A model generated the notes under the pieces. It ran no database searches. It had not been told where the DNA came from and saw nothing but the letters and a program-made list of their open reading frames with translations. A DNA stretch of 6,543 nucleotides, taken from NCBI GenBank assembly GCA_025465385.1, contig JAODNG010000069.1:1-6543 (forward strand), given 5' to 3'. Position 1 is the stretch's first letter, and each line of letters opens with the position of its first letter. The translations under genes and the position numbers were made by a program. This document shows, piece after piece, positions 6,078 through 6,543 of the stretch. The stretch comes from Pseudonocardiales bacterium (GTDB taxonomy: Bacteria; Actinomycetota; Actinomycetes; Mycobacteriales; Pseudonocardiaceae).

Positions 6078-6267
6078 GTGACACCGTGATCGTGCATTCC
6101 ATGGAATGCCTCGCCCGCAACCTCGAACGACCTCCGCCGCATCGTGTGCGAGCGGACCGCTAAAGGCTGCGCGTCCAGTTCCTTGACAAACAGCTCACCT
6201 TCACCGGCGAGGACACCGCGATGGAGAACCTGCTATGTCAGTCATGGGCGCGTTCGCCGAATTCGAA
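6077..6267 (+). pseudogene. Serine recombinase (resolvase/invertase) fragment, degenerate
   Basis: Read across frames, this gives GDTVIVHSMECLARNL, then DLRRIV..TAKG, then VQFLDKQLTFTGEDTAMENLL, then SVMGAFAEFE. That is the middle of the catalytic domain of Tn3-type resolvases/DNA invertases, which cut DNA through a serine nucleophile. Frameshifts are an extra A at 6126-6127, a missing base at about 6167-6168 and a missing base at about 6235-6236. The family SMDRLAR motif reads SMECLAR, so the conserved Asp is now Glu and the active-site Arg is Cys. The N-terminus with the nucleophilic Ser and the whole C-terminal DNA-binding part (normally starting R..IRER) are absent; similarity stops at 6267. 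It is clearly nonfunctional. The family call is secure because several separate motifs line up in order. Confidence 0.85.
6094..6109. repeat. 16-bp perfect palindrome
   Basis: GCATTCCATGGAATGC is its own reverse complement. It lies over the VHSMEC codons of the recombinase remnant and includes the two codons that have mutated away from Asp-Arg, so it is most likely a by-product of that decay. Confidence 0.8.
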
Positions 6268-6332
6268 CCTGGCACAACGGCCATGCCGATCTACTCCGTG
6301 AACGGATCGACGGCTCCGATACTAAGGCGGTT

Positions 6333-6543
6333 TCAGACGATGTGGTGCAAGGTGCCGTCGACGACCGTGATCGCGTGCCCTGTGAGGTCGACCCGGTCGC
6401 CGCGGACGGTGGTGTGACCAGGCCGGTGCGGGCGGATGCCTGTAGGCCGGTGAGGTTGTCCCGGCCCAGGCGGCCTGACCAGTAGGGGCCCAGGGCGGTG
6501 TGCGCACTGCCGGTGACCGGATCCTCGGGGATGCCGACGGCGG
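6333..6543 (-). pseudogene. PhzF-family protein, 3' end only, frameshifted
   Basis: The minus strand from the window edge reads VGIPEDPVTGSAHTALGPYW, the signature of the C-terminal half of the PhzF (phenazine biosynthesis-like, diaminopimelate epimerase fold) family. RLGRDNLTGLQASARTGLV follows. The frame then breaks at about 6413-6416. Adding one base gives TTVRGDRVDLTGHAITVVDG and TLHHIV before the TGA at 6333-6335. Without the correction the tail is Ser/Thr/Arg-rich and unlike the family. About 69 of the usual 260-300 residues are visible; the rest lies outside. PhzF-like proteins are soluble isomerase-type enzymes, and substrates of most members are unknown. The gene converges on the recombinase remnant. 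Given the single indel and otherwise good sequence, a sequencing error is possible. Confidence 0.85.

Noticed and set aside
5728..6120. N-terminal extension of the 129-aa protein to an ATG at 6120
   Set aside because: The extension has no family-like composition and runs through the antisense of the recombinase and peptidase remnants.
6144..6485. Plus-strand 113-codon frame
   Set aside because: It mixes the wrong frame of the recombinase with the antisense of the PhzF gene.

Overview
The window reads as accessory DNA from a GC-rich actinomycete. Codons favour G or C in third position, the response regulator is of the NarL/LuxR type common in actinobacteria, the pentapeptide-like protein carries F-x-G-G repeats on a membrane anchor, and one gene pair resembles part of an actinobacterial conjugation module. 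No rRNA, tRNA or CRISPR array was seen.

Layout: (1) 1-956, the 3' part of an IS-type DDE transposase/integrase, frameshifted near its C-terminus. (2) 1174-1872, an apparently intact orphan NarL-family response regulator with no kinase beside it. (3) 2154-2744, minus strand, an unrecognised helical protein with a good RBS, a candidate promoter and two compensating indels. (4) About 2840-3862, a gene-poor stretch with a diverged ~110-bp duplication and one possible 78-codon ORF. (5) 3863-4987, minus strand, a membrane-anchored protein with ten 12-residue repeats, broken by five single-base indels. (6) 5195-5727, minus strand, two translationally overlapping genes: a 129-aa protein resembling the N-terminal region of FtsK/Tra-type plasmid translocases and a 49-aa single-pass membrane protein. 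(7) 6028-6543, debris: a possible proline iminopeptidase scrap, a serine recombinase fragment that has lost catalytic residues, and the frameshifted 3' end of a PhzF-family gene on the minus strand.

The genes do not form one obvious pathway. What unites the window is mobile DNA and decay. Thirteen single-base indels can be placed by following conserved protein sequence from frame to frame, while the response regulator and the 129/49-aa pair read cleanly. The recombinase fragment also has missense loss of its Asp-Arg motif and is truncated, so at least that end is truly eroded. Many of the other indels fall in short C/G runs and could be sequencing error. I see no convincing new defence or biosynthetic system. 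The most unusual items are the 129-aa/49-aa pair without its expected ATPase, the exact ten-unit repeat array, and the palindrome-bearing promoter of the unknown gene at 2744.
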